Shown here piece after piece: positions 1 through 10,391 of a stretch of 64,000 nt of DNA. Position numbers and translations under genes: made by a program. Within the stretch, counting starts at the first letter, position 1, and each line of letters opens with the position of its first letter. Below the pieces are notes generated by a model. It had not been told where the DNA came from. It was given only the letters and a program-made list of their open reading frames with translations, and did no database searches. Location of the stretch: assembly GCA_036250225.1 (NCBI GenBank), contig JAPZLL010000047.1, forward strand, positions 1 through 64,000. The letters run 5' to 3'. Source of the DNA: Cercophora sp. LCS_1 (taxonomy: Eukaryota; Ascomycota; Sordariomycetes; Sordariales; Lasiosphaeriaceae).

Positions 1-952
1 ACTGGTCCGGGGTTGGTCCCGAGCCTGTGGGACCCGAGGCTCGGGTCCAACACCGCCGGGTCCATCGTGATTGGTCTGCTCAGGCTTGTGGGCCCTTGCG
101 CCTTGTGCTCCCATGATTGGCGTCTCACCGTGGCCCGTGCGCCCTCCTTGAGGTCATGACCTGGGTCGTGACATTTAGATCATTAGGTCCAGAAGGCGGC
201 CTTGTCCAGCAGCACTAGCCGGCACCGCCGCCATGACAGCAGATGTGCTTCCGTGACAAGAGAGCATGCAGCAATTTTGCCATTGGCTGGGATACGACGC
301 GACCAGGGCGAGAAAGGAGAAAGCTTCTCTGGGGAGGGGGCTTGGGCTGATCTCGGCTGGCAATAAGGGAGGGTGTTGTAACAGGCAGGGTGGCAGCACA
401 CGGGCACGTCGGTTGCGTGGGCTCTCTATTGGTTGCAGTAAAATTTGGAACGGAACGCAGGGAGAAGAGAGGAGGAGGTTGAAAATGGGCAAGCGGGAGG
501 ATGCCCAGTGTATATATAAGGATCCGATGACTGTGGTCGGTGCAGAAGCTTGGAGGTGCAGGTACAGGACAGCAGCCAGGGCTTACCCAGGTGCCTCTCT
601 TCAGGGCACCTATTACATAAATTATTTGGCCTGTTAGCTTGTATTAAACCTTCAAGCAGCCAAAAACTTTATTACCAGCCCTAGGACTTTTAGAGCTCAC
701 TTTTTCCCACCTAAATTTATTATACGGCGTGTGGCTGTAGAAACCTTTAGATATATGTAGCAGTAAATGTAGGTTTGGTCTGTAACAAGTGCATACAGAA
801 AGACGCGACAAATGCCTCAAAAGTTTAATTATTCTCGATAAACAGCAGCAGCAGCAACACGCAAGTGAACCTTCTTGTCTTTCCCTCTAATAACCGCTCG
901 ACTCGTCTTTAGCCTCTTCTCCATCACCAGCAGATCAACACCCAACAACCTC
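1..952. other. No gene recognised; intergenic
   Basis: No reading frame here has recognisable protein motifs. A TATA-like stretch lies near 510-520 with nothing convincing downstream, and 640-830 is noticeably A+T-rich compared with its surroundings. Confidence 0.4.
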
Positions 953-1087
953 CTACAACCACTGATCAAACCACTGAACAGCCTGCAGGAACACAACCTC
1001 CTTTCCAAATTCTTGCACCCGCACACCAATATTCGCCCTCACCCTAAACCCATGCTTCGTCCCGCTATACAACGTAACCCAATATGA
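953..1087 (-). pseudogene. 3' fragment of a dienelactone hydrolase gene (relic)
   Basis: The last roughly 44 codons, including the stop, match the end of the intact dienelactone hydrolase at 4078-4962 on the same strand. Both end in LQAVQWFDQWL and both carry an LYSGT.HGF stretch around the catalytic histidine. Similarity stops abruptly near 1085, where the sequence runs into a kinase-like relic on the same strand. The promoter, start, nucleophile Cys and catalytic Asp regions are all missing, so it cannot be functional. A partial duplication of the neighbour, or a remnant of an older tandem copy with the P450 between, would both explain it. Confidence 0.8.
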
Positions 1088-1139
1088 AACGAGTGTCGGT
1101 GCTTGCGTAGTAAGTTTGTCGAGACAAGAGCACAAACCG

Positions 1140-1340
1140 CCTTTCAGTGTCGGCGTTATTCGGCGGCTTGGTCTTGTCCACCACATCTTCGTATCGAGGT
1201 GGCTCGTCATTCCTGAGGCCCTTGGTTTCGTTGACTTCCTTAAGTGCCAAAGTCGGTGAAATATACTGTGGAATCCTTGACAAGAACATTCTTTGGTTTG
1301 ATGTCGTTACGGCGCACTCCTTGCTGGTGGTGCAAGTGCG
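1140..1340 (-). pseudogene. Protein kinase fragment (relic)
   Basis: On the minus strand, 1340 to 1240 encodes a kinase catalytic loop and metal-binding segment: GVRRNDIKPKNVLV, a short linker, then YFTDFGT, followed at once by an in-frame stop. The activation-loop-like text TKGLRNDEPPRY continues in another frame (about 1140-1250), so a frameshift separates the two halves. The HRD-equivalent Arg/His position reads RND. No N-lobe, Gly-rich loop or C-lobe is present. I infer a decayed fungal Ser/Thr kinase fragment abutting the hydrolase relic. The family is recognised from the IKPKN and DFG motifs only. Confidence 0.6.
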
Positions 1341-1795
1341 CCGGGGATTCGCTAGCCGTCATTGACCCAACTAAGGCACGTGCCAATCTGACCTTAACTG
1401 GCTGAAACCCGCCACGTCAGTCAGGTCAACGAACTGCAAAATCAATGCACCGAGCTAAATTCTTCAAGTATTGGAACGTATGTGGGGGAGGACGGAGACC
1501 CAGCTTCAATTGCTCAGTGATTAGCTCGAAAGCTCACCGTCCGAGTTTTGACCTATCACAAGGACTGCCTAAGGGAGGGCAAATGTGGCATAGTGACAGC
1601 GATCGTCTTCCCCATGATTGGCCCACCGAAAACAGGAGCAAGGGTTTGGAGACAAAGCGAAAAGAGGGGCTGAATTCCCAGACCATCATGATCTTGTCCT
1701 GTTCAACGTTCCCCTCTGTTGCAATTTCGCACCAGCGCGTCAACTCAACGCGCAGATTCCAGAAGTCAACATCAGTAATCGGTATTGGTGGGTGC

Positions 1796-3705
1796 ATGAT
1801 GTCATTCGTGCCGGACGTCCAGCCTCTTGCCTCGAGAGCCTTAGCTGCCGTTGAGATGGCGAAAGCTGCGGCAAATTCGCACTCGTACCTCACTGCAATC
1901 AGTGTTGTTGTTACCATCTATCTCACCCATTCATACTTGGCTTACGCTCGCCTGAGACACTTCCCAGGGCCGACGCTGTCAAGATGGACGCGAGTCCCGT
2001 TTATCTTGTGGCACATGAGTGGCCAAGTCCATCTCAAATTTCGGGAAATCAGTGAAAAATACGGTATGTATTGTACAGCCACCTTGGGCAAGCTTCTCCC
2101 TTTTACAAAGCCTACTGAGGATCCTCGTCGCTGACTGAGATTGGGGGAACAAGGCTCAATTGCCGTCGTTGCACCTGGCGTTCTGCTTACGTCGGATCCC
2201 GAGCTAATGCACCGTATGTCGGCGCCGAAGTCAAGATACAAGAGAAATGTTTGGTACATGGCATTCCGTTTCAACCCGGATAAGGATCATATAGGATGCG
2301 AACGCGATAACGAAGCGCACAGTCAGATGAAGCTGAAACTTGCCCCAGGCGTACGTATACATCCTATCGATTTTGATGAAATTAGACGCTCACTTCGCAA
2401 ACCCGCCTTGCAGTACTCCGGCAGGGAAATTGTTAACCTTGAGGAAAAGGTTGATGCCAATATCGCCGAATTTTTGAAGTTGCTTGAGACGTCATACCTT
2501 TCAGCACCGACTGAAACGAAGGCGTTTGATCTGGCCCAGAAAGTCCAGTACTTTACTGCCGATACTATCGGGGATATCGCCTTCGGAAAGCCGATTGGCT
2601 TCTTACAGAGCGACACAGACATGTACGACTACCTCAAGACATCAGCAGAAGGATTTCCTTTCTTCACAATGTTGAGTCTGTTTCCCTGGTTGATGCATAT
2701 TCTTGCTCTGGATTTTGTCAAAAAATACATGCCGTCGGCCAAGGATACTGTCGGCATGGGCCGCATCATGGGGTTCGTCGTTGATCTTATTACGTTTTGT
2801 TTGCGATGGCTGACAACTTTTGCCACGCTATCCTGCAGGTTGGCACAGGAAACCGTCGAAAACAGGTATCCTCCAAAAGAAGGGGAGCTTCACCAAGATA
2901 TCCTTGGATCCTGGATCCGGCATGGATTGACAAGCGAGGAAGCCAAGTCGGAGACGGTGCTACAGATGTAAACCGTCCACCCTTTTCAGCGAATGAAGTA
3001 ATATAGGAGAGCGCTGACTGAGAATCACAGACTGGCTGGTGCCGAAACCACAGCGACGGCCATCAGGATGACTCTATTCCACGTCTATTCTAATCCGCGA
3101 ATCCTCTCCAAACTCCGTGCCGAGATCCGAAACGCCCAGCCAAGCTCGCCTATCACGAACGCTGAAGCGTCAAACTTGGTCTATCTACAGGCCGTAATCA
3201 AGGAAGCCACTCGCATCTATCCGCCCATCACCGGCGACATGCTCAAGGATGTACCCCCAGAGGGCGACACATACAACGGACAGTTTCTCCCAGGTGGCAC
3301 CACTATTGGATATTCGATGGCGGGTATGCTCACGAATAAGAAGACATTTGGGGAAGATGCAGAAACATTTCGCCCGGAGAGATTCCTGGAGGGAACTGAA
3401 AACGAGATACAAATGAGAAACGCCACTGTCGACGGGGCGTTTGGCTATGGGAGATGGAGATGCCTCGGGAGGAATATTGCGCTGATGGAGCTTAATAAAA
3501 TTATCCCTGAGGTGAGTGGCGAGACTGATATCCATATGGTGTTGCCATCTTTACTCACACGGCTGTTCTCAAGATTATCCGCACATTCGACTTCTCCATC
3601 GTCTACCCGACAAAGCCTTTCAAGAACTACAACGCCGGAATACAGATCCAGTGGGACATGTGGATGAGAGCGACAAGAATTAGCGATGCGGATCTGTCTA
3701 GTTAG
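1796..3705 (+). CDS. Cytochrome P450 monooxygenase (pisatin demethylase/benzoate hydroxylase-like)
   Basis: Membrane-anchored haem-thiolate monooxygenase of the endoplasmic reticulum. Six exons: 1796-2063, 2154-2350, 2414-2772, 2839-2967, 3031-3511 and 3574-3705, giving about 521 aa, normal for a fungal P450. Visible features are an N-terminal membrane anchor followed by the HFPGP hinge, the I-helix motif AGAETT, the K-helix ExxR (EATR, about 376-379), PERF, and the haem loop FGYGRWRCLG with the ligand Cys near residue 462. Introns 2-4 are 63, 66 and 63 nt, so read-through keeps frame; I removed them because they interrupt conserved text. The first intron uses an AAG acceptor at 2153. The start ATG at 1796 is the first that gives a short pre-anchor segment; 1856 is an alternative. 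The convergent neighbour is a dienelactone hydrolase, which would fit aromatic catabolism, but the substrate cannot be read from sequence. Confidence 0.9.
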
Positions 3706-4077
3706 CTCGCTGCTGCTTGGGGGGTGGTTTGCGACGGGGCAGGGTTGTTGACGGAACTATGCTTGGAGAGGAGATATGAGCGAGGCCGTGGATGGAGAGC
3801 GTTGATCCACACCGTTACTGTGTGTCCGTTATTGGATGCTAGAGTGTAGATGCGGTGAATGCTATAACACACCAACTTTCATCCGATCGAGTACGGCAGA
3901 GGGATGGAAGAGAGAACTTCAATTCCATGTGGACTGCTCCCACAAGTCGCTAACAAGAAACACAGGAGATGGAAAACCGGGTAATTTCCATCTGATCGAT
4001 TGCTAGGTACCTGAGAACAGATGTACCCAATCCAGATAGAAAACCTTTTCATCCCCGTGGCCAACCACAACGCCCCC
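3706..4077. other. 3' intergenic between convergent genes
   Basis: 372 bp between the P450 stop and the hydrolase stop. No coding signal or repeat seen. Confidence 0.5.
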
Positions 4078-4962
4078 CTACAGCCACTGATCAAACCACT
4101 GAACAGCCTGCAAAAACGCCCCCTCCTTCCCAAACTTTTGCACCGGCACGCTAACATTCGCCCTCACCCCAAACCCATGATTCGTCCCGCTATACAACGA
4201 AACCTGATAGGGCAACCCCGTCTTGACCAACAGGCCCTCAACCTCCGCCCGTCTCGCCGCATTCAACATACTATCCGTCTCCGCCGCCGCAATCGCAACC
4301 GGTCCCTTGACAGCATTCACCTCCCCATTCTCCAACAGACTCGGGTGCGCCGTAAACGCGGCATCGCCACCCTTGCCCTCCGCAACGAACCGGAACGCGT
4401 ACCGCCCACCGAAACAATACCCCGTGAGTCCAATCTTCTTGATCCCCAGCTTGGTACGGGCGTGCTCGATCGCCTTGGCGATGACAGGATCGGTATTCGC
4501 AGGTCCGTGTTCCGCGAGGAAACCAGAGATGTTGAAACCGGGCGTGTTGAGGTCATTTTCGGCCAGGGAGCCGTTGAAGAGGTCGGGCGCGATGGTGAGG
4601 TATCCAGCGCGCGCAAAGGAGTCGGCCAAGAGGCGATTCTCGAGGAGTTCGATACCGAAGACGTCGGTCAGGTAGATGACTGCTGCTTCGGCGTTGGCTT
4701 TTCCCCGGATGGAGGTTGCGTCTGGTTTTGAGATGTAGAGTTTGACTTTTGTTTTGCTGTTAGCACGAGGAGGTGAGTGGGAGAAATGAGGAAAAAAAAC
4801 AAAAAAAAAAAAACAAAAAAAAAACGTACCGCCATTTTGGGTCTCAATGGTGCCCTTGGAGATACCGGTGTGTTGGATGACGGCGCTGTCGACGGCGGTG
4901 CAATCAGAGTGGGCGAGGGTGAGAGACCACAAGAAGGTCGAGGCCAATGTTGAAAAGTGCAT
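4078..4962 (-). CDS. Dienelactone hydrolase family protein, probably secreted
   Basis: Alpha/beta-hydrolase of the dienelactone hydrolase family, which opens lactones such as dienelactone in chlorocatechol and related ring-cleavage routes. Two exons (4830-4962 and 4078-4745) give 266 aa, the usual family length. The N-terminus is hydrophobic and signal-peptide-like. The nucleophile motif is GYCFGG (Cys about 155), with an acid in AETD (Asp about 202) and the histidine in NHGF (about 234), a complete Cys-Asp-His triad. The 84-nt intron holds long T runs on the coding strand. I used an AAG acceptor, since the nearer CAG acceptor breaks the frame. A fragment of a second copy lies at 953-1087 beyond the P450. 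The substrate is unknown; many fungal members are annotated only by family. Confidence 0.88.
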   Translation of the reverse strand: MHFSTLASTFLWSLTLAHSDCTAVDSAVIQHTGISKGTIETQNGGTFFFCFFFFVFFPHFSHSPPRANSKTKVKLYISKPDATSIRGKANAEAAVIYLTDVFGIELLENRLLADSFARAGYLTIAPDLFNGSLAENDLNTPGFNISGFLAEHGPANTDPVIAKAIEHARTKLGIKKIGLTGYCFGGRYAFRFVAEGKGGDAAFTAHPSLLENGEVNAVKGPVAIAAAETDSMLNAARRAEVEGLLVKTGLPYQVSLYSGTNHGFGVRANVSVPVQKFGKEGAFLQAVQWFDQWL

Positions 4963-5489
4963 CTTGGCGGTCGGTCGATGGCTGGGGAATTGTCAATTGA
5001 GTCCAGACTGTGCTCCGAGTGGGAAAAAAAAGGGATGAAGAAAGTATTTATCCTGCGTGTCGGCGCACGGGAACCATAACATGCGCGGACCCGAATAGAT
5101 TAAGGTACCATCTCGTCTCGAGCATTCACCCGCAGTTTATAAATCACCGTGTTTTTGGTTCCGTCCACCCCCTCCCAGCCTCCCAACGTGGTATTGCCCC
5201 TCCTGTGTGCCGCCCCGCGATATCGTCATCAGCGCGCACCGATTGCCGTGATCCACGGCAGAATTGCCCGGCGAGGGCACGTGGCGGTGCCATTGGGCCG
5301 CGTCAGAACCGCTCATTCACTGGCACATTCACCTGCGCATTCACTCCCATTGGCGGCGTTGTTGCTTGGCCCATGGGAAACGCCATTCGACGATGTCCAT
5401 GACGATGGCAGGTTGTTGGCATCGGCTCGGTCTTGGCAAAAACAGCGAAAGTGTCAAAAAGAACAATCCTGTGCAAATTGTGATTGTAA
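4963..5489. other. Upstream region of the hydrolase gene and tRNA trailer
   Basis: 527 bp. No convincing gene; short open frames here have no recognisable motif. Confidence 0.45.
5456..5460 (-). terminator. Pol III T-run terminator of tRNA-Val
   Basis: Five A on the plus strand (T5 on the tRNA strand), about 30 nt past the tRNA 3' end; the expected RNA polymerase III stop. Confidence 0.6.
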
Positions 5490-5563
5490 TGATCGAACCC
5501 AGGTTTGAACTGGGGACCTTCAGTGTGTTAGACTGACGTGATAACCAACTACACCATCCGACC
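5490..5563 (-). tRNA. tRNA-Val (anticodon AAC)
   Basis: On the minus strand the sequence folds as a standard cloverleaf. The 7-bp acceptor stem pairs GGTCGGA with TTCGATC (two G-T pairs). The D-arm contains TAGTTGG, the anticodon loop is CTAACAC (anticodon AAC), and the T-arm contains GTTCAAA flanked by a CCCAG/CTGGG stem. The discriminator is A and there is no encoded CCA, as in eukaryotes. No intron. Confidence 0.93.
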
Positions 5564-6018
5564 AGGTTTCTTGGTGTGTGAATGGCTCGGGAAAGCCGCA
5601 GATGCATGGCAGGTGGAGTTGGGGGACGTTTGTCGCTGGATCATCCCCACCAGCGCCCAGGGGTGTTGCGAATGCGATGTTGGATGAATGCTCGTGGATG
5701 GCGGACCCACCATCAAAAACACCAGAGGAAAGGTCGTGCCGTCCTAGCATCCGTTGCGGGGGAACTACTTTGGCCTTGATTGCGACCAAACCCCGAGCTC
5801 ATCCGATGCCGCCGCGGCTAAAGCCCTCACGCTTCCCCGGACTCGGCGCCGGAGAACCCGAGGGAACGGGGCCCACAATCCGAAAGCGAACGCCACACTT
5901 CTATTGACACCCAGGCCGCCCTATGAGACACACAAACCATTGCCGGTACCGCCGTCATTAGAAATACAGTCATGGTCCTATCCAAACATCATCCGTCGCA
6001 TCGTTCGCATCGTGACGC
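5564..6018. other. Intergenic, no gene seen
   Basis: 455 bp between the tRNA and the 3' end of the palmitoyltransferase gene. A 109-codon open frame on the plus strand shows no recognisable motif. Confidence 0.4.
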
Positions 6019-8433
6019 TCACACAGCCTCAGCCGCTGCGACAGCTTCGTAGCCATCGCGTCTCCTCCCTCTTGCGATCTCCATTACAGGACTCTCGTAC
6101 ATGTCGGTGTAATTGACCGTGTGACCGTCAAGCACTGCAGCGCCCGTCTCCCGCTTGCCAAACAGTGGTGCCGGATCGCACCAAAAGTCCTTACAGTTGG
6201 TGATGCAGCCGCGGCTGTAGGGATTTCCTCTCCTGCGCTTGGCTCCCTTTCCGGTCGCGGCGCCACGGCCGGTAGCCGTCTCAATGAATGCATCGACACC
6301 GAGGAGCTTGCCCCATTGCTTGAGGAAGCCTTGGCCGTGTTTATGACCGTGATGTCCGTGTCCACCCGAGGGTTCCGCAGCAGCGCCTGAAGGCGGGTGC
6401 TGCGAGGGGTCGAGAGGAGCACCGGTGGAGGTGAAGGCGCTGTTGAGTGCGCCAGCCCCTTTGTGGTCAACGCCAAACATGTTTTCGTAGGTGGTCATAG
6501 CCCGGGAAATCTGAACAAACTGGACGAAGAGGAGCATCGAGACCCACGTCAGCTGCAGAGTGGCCCAGATGGCGAGGAGAAGGCTGTAGGCATCGGTGTT
6601 GACGATGCGGCAGAGATTCGGTGAGAGGATGTTGCATTGATCCGAAGCGCCGGTCGACGCCTTCGAGAGGTCTGCGGTTGTTAGTCAGGTACAAGACAAG
6701 CGAATGCTGTGTTGCTCACATAGGTATGTAAGCCAATCGTATGCAATGATGCCAAGTGCTAGGTTAATAAGATACAGAAAAAAGTGTCGGTGGTTGTTGA
6801 CGCCGATGCAGTTATATACCCAAGGACAATGGCTGTGGGATGTTAGTAAGCCGTCGCGCCGACGCTGGGGAGAACATACTGGTCGTGTTTGGCAACGCAT
6901 CGCTGACACCTGCGGCAGTGCTTGCTCCGCAAAGGCGTCCTGATCATGCACGGAACACAGAAATTGGCCTCGTCAAATTTCCACTGGCTGATCAAGTCGT
7001 CAATGACAGCCTTTTGCTCGGCGATGCCGTTCATCTTGGGCACGAAGCCCGGGTCGTCACTCATGCACCGAAGGTAGAACCAGCCTGTGAGGGACAAGAA
7101 AACGGCCAAGAGAAAGTTGGTGATCCACGTCCCATCTAGAAACGTCAGCAGATGGATATGGGAATGCCGAGATGAAGAGAACGAACCGTCGCCAGAAGCT
7201 GTGTTGCCCATGACGACAAACAGCCAGTTCAAACCACACAGGAACAGAGAAGCCGCGAAGATACCAGACATCCAAGGCTATAAAATGTTAGGAGGTCCTG
7301 CATTGGGGGCAGGTAACTCACAGTGCGCTCAAACGTCCTCATATCCGGCGGCGCATACGCAATCACTTGCCTCCCAACCCATTGAATCGAGTAGCCAACG
7401 ATGATGGCGATCGGAATGCCGGCGTATATAGGCATCCCCGAGACGATAAACATGGTCGCGTATACCAAGGCAAACGGCAGGAGATAAAAGAACTTGGTGA
7501 CGAAGCCCCGCCTGTCCTTCAGGAGGTAACTCGCCCCCGGCCAGCTCGGTATTATCGCGTTGGCCTCCTCATCATACCCGCACTCCTTGAGCGCCTTGTG
7601 CCATGCCCCAGCAGTATTCAGCTCCTGGGCCGTGAGGGCCGGTGTTTTGCCCGTTGTAGTCTTGGCGAACCGATCCGAACCATACTCGAGGAGCTTCTGG
7701 ACGCATCCCGCACTCCCCTTGACTAGCGCCCAGTGGAGAGCAGTAAAACCCTGCTCATCGGTAGCGTGTACGCTTGCTCCCCACCGTAAGAAGACGTCGA
7801 CACAGGCGGGATACCCCTTGTACGCGGACCACATCAGGCCGGTGTGCCCGTACTGATCCTCAACGTCGACTGGAATCCCCTGGTGCAGGAGTAGCACAAT
7901 CAACAGGACATTGCCATTGAAGGTGCTGATATGTAGGGTATTGTAGCCCTGGGAATCGGTAATAAGCGGGTCGGCGCCGTGTTGGAGGAGAAGGTGAACG
8001 GTATAGTAGTGACACCTCTGGGCCGCCCACTGCAACGGCGTCGCAACGCTCTCGCCTCCCTTCTTGTTGATCTCGGCGCCGCGCCCGATGAGGTACTTGC
8101 ACATCGCGTACTGGTTATTGATGGCGGCCCACTAGATGCGAACAACAGTCAGCGCCTACCTAGACTTGCGGCCTGCGAAAAACCTACATGTAGAGGTGTG
8201 ATCCCTTCGTCGTCCGTGTACGTCGCATCGTAGTCGCCCGTCTCGAACAACTTCTCCATGCTAGCAATATCCCCCGTCCGTGCCATCTGCATGATGTCCA
8301 CCGAGGTATCCTCCCCGGAAAGGCTTCCAAGCTCCATCTCGTTGTTCAGTTTGGGCGTCGCAGTCCCGGATTTCGAGGGTGGTTGGACGGGCGCCCCAGT
8401 CCCCGCGCCGGCGGGCGCATCATGCGGTGCCAT
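6019..8433 (-). CDS. AKR1: Ankyrin-repeat DHHC palmitoyltransferase (Akr1 type)
   Basis: S-acyltransferase of Golgi/endosomal membranes that palmitoylates cytosolic faces of proteins; yeast Akr1 modifies casein kinase Yck2. Six exons (8188-8433, 7322-8131, 7187-7277, 6880-7135, 6720-6832, 6019-6671) give 722 aa. Order: acidic N-terminus; ankyrin repeats (about 75-290, repeated TPLHWAA, GLMWSAYKG and TALHWALVKG type units); several membrane spans; the Cys-rich domain (FCVPC, SKHCRRCQRC); DHHC at 467-470, rebuilt exactly across the fourth intron; CPWVYNCIG; then further spans and a His/Gly-rich tail. The motif here is DHHC, not the DHYC of yeast Akr1. An in-frame ATG at 8466 would add 11 residues. 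The promoter is shared with the divergent SRP102-like gene. Confidence 0.93.
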
Positions 8434-9204
8434 TACTCGGTTGCGTCGAATTCTCGGAGTGAACACGAAGCAGAATCAATCGATGCTAGAGCTGCACTCG
8501 GTTTTTTTTTATATGTGGTTCTGGTCTCGGACCTTTCGGGTAGGTGTTGCGGAATTGAGGGCCCAGAGACTTCGCGTTTGTCACGTCTAGAGCATAGCGA
8601 CAGGGGTCGTTGATAAACGCGAGGAGAAGAAAAACCGCTAGGCTTAATATGTAGCGGGTAACAGCAACTATGCACACAGGCTGGCTCGGAAAGGAATACG
8701 CAAACTGCAATGGCCGTATTGGGACGAGGAAATGCTCCCGAAGAATTGTTGACGGACGGGAGTCGGCAGCTCAAGGTTGCGAGGTCCACTGACGGAGGAC
8801 CCGCCTTATTCAGCGCTCCCGAGCCTGCACCGAGGCTGAAGACAGGGGACGCGTCGCAGGCCCATCGCTGATTGGTGTTCCTCAGCCCTGGCGCGGCAAA
8901 GTGGGGCGCATCGCAACGGGGCCCATGCTTCTGCGGGTCAACAGTTTTGACAGCTTTCCTGTCCACGTTTTCGCAAGCCAGAGGCCGATGCGGAAACCGG
9001 AATCTCTTCATCTTGAATGAGCCCATTACCAAACCCACCCAGTCGCCTGACAATGGTCTCATCTCCGGAAACACTGCCGGCCGAGTAAGCGACACATTTG
9101 ACGAAGAACAAACAAAAGGGGCATCGTCCCCATTTCAGGCAACCAGCGCCCCTCGATCTCCAGCTCTCCGATCCCCCAGATCAACCCCCACCAAAACCGC
9201 CAAA
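8434..9204. other. Divergent promoter region (AKR1-like / SRP102-like)
   Basis: 771 bp between two start codons facing apart. An open frame runs in from 8872 in phase with the downstream gene but lacks conserved sequence, so I treat it as 5' leader. Confidence 0.5.
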
Positions 9205-10092
9205 ATGACCCTCCGAGAAACCCTCCTCTCCCTCCTCGAAGCCTCCCTCACCCCCTCCCCCACCGTCTTCATCCTCGGCTTCGCCATCGTCCTCCTCGTC
9301 CCAATAGCCCTCCACTTCATCCTCCACTCCTCAACACCCTACAACACGCTGCCTAGCGTGCTCCTCATCGGCCCGTCTGGCGCAGGCAAAACCTCCCTCC
9401 AAACCCTCTTCGAGCGCGGCACGTCCACCGCACCAACGCACACCTCCCAAGTCCCCTCCTCCGTCGAGCTGGCCGCCGCAACCGACAGCAGCGTCACCTT
9501 CCGCGACGACCTCGACGCCTTGGGCGCCGAAGCCAAGAAATTCCTCCTCGTTGACACGCCCGGCCACGCCAAGCTCCGACGGCACGCGCTCTCCAAGATC
9601 CTCCCCACCGCTTCGTCCGAATCGTCGCAGAGTAAACTCAAGGCTGTGGTATTTGTCGTCGACGCGGCGGCGCTGGCGGATGGCGACGCGCTGCCTGCGA
9701 CGGCGGGGTACTTGTACGATGTGCTGCTCGCGCTGCAGAAGCGGATGAGCGGTGGACGGGGGAGCAAAGCGCCGCCTTCGGTGCCGGTGCTGATCGCGGC
9801 GAATAAGCTGGATTTGTTCACCGCGTTGCCGGCTGCGTTGGTCAAGAGCAATCTGGAAGCGGAGCTGGGACGGGTGCGCAAGACGAGGAGCAAGGGGTTG
9901 TTGGACTCGAGTGTTGCGGCTGATGAGCAAGGGGAGGAAACGGATGATTGGCTTGGGGAGTATGGGAGCGAGAAATTCTCGTTCAAGCAGCTGTTGGAGT
10001 TTGATATCGAGGTGGACGTGATTGGGGGGAATGTCGTTGGGGAAGGGCCTGGGGCAGACAAGTGGTGGAAGTGGATCGCGGAGAGGGTGTAA
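9205..10092 (+). CDS. SRP102: Signal recognition particle receptor subunit beta
   Basis: ER membrane GTPase that anchors the SRP receptor alpha subunit during co-translational targeting. Single exon, 295 aa. One N-terminal membrane span (about 20-42) is followed by an Arf/SRP-beta-type GTPase: P-loop GPSGAGKT (about 56-63), Thr switch region, DTPGH (G3), and AANKLD (G4). The C-terminus ends KWWKWIAERV, typical for the family. I chose the ATG at 9205 because it sits in a good context (CCAAAATGAC) right before the membrane span; the open frame extends 111 codons further upstream without conserved sequence. It converges with the cystathionine beta-synthase gene. Confidence 0.92.
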   Translation: MTLRETLLSLLEASLTPSPTVFILGFAIVLLVPIALHFILHSSTPYNTLPSVLLIGPSGAGKTSLQTLFERGTSTAPTHTSQVPSSVELAAATDSSVTFRDDLDALGAEAKKFLLVDTPGHAKLRRHALSKILPTASSESSQSKLKAVVFVVDAAALADGDALPATAGYLYDVLLALQKRMSGGRGSKAPPSVPVLIAANKLDLFTALPAALVKSNLEAELGRVRKTRSKGLLDSSVAADEQGEETDDWLGEYGSEKFSFKQLLEFDIEVDVIGGNVVGEGPGADKWWKWIAERV

Positions 10093-10391
10093 AATGGGTC
10101 CGTTCGTTCACTAAGGTCGACGGGCAAGGCGTTTGGTCATGGATGGGTGTTGTGGATGGCTCTTGGCATCGCCGTAATTTGGCCGGGTTATATATCATCA
10201 TTAACTCTAATGAAGAAAGCAAAATCTACCCTCCAACCGCAATCATTTGCCCATTTGCACGGGTTGAATCCGCCAATCTCTACTCCAGACATGAAATCCC
10301 ATCCTTGCTACCCAGCACAGTTCCGCAGATCGTTAAGTCTGGCGTGCTTCATGCCAAAAATTCCTCGGTCCCATCCGCTTGGGATTACCAC

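Noticed and set aside
510..520. TATA-like element
   Set aside because: No gene starts downstream within a reasonable distance on either strand.
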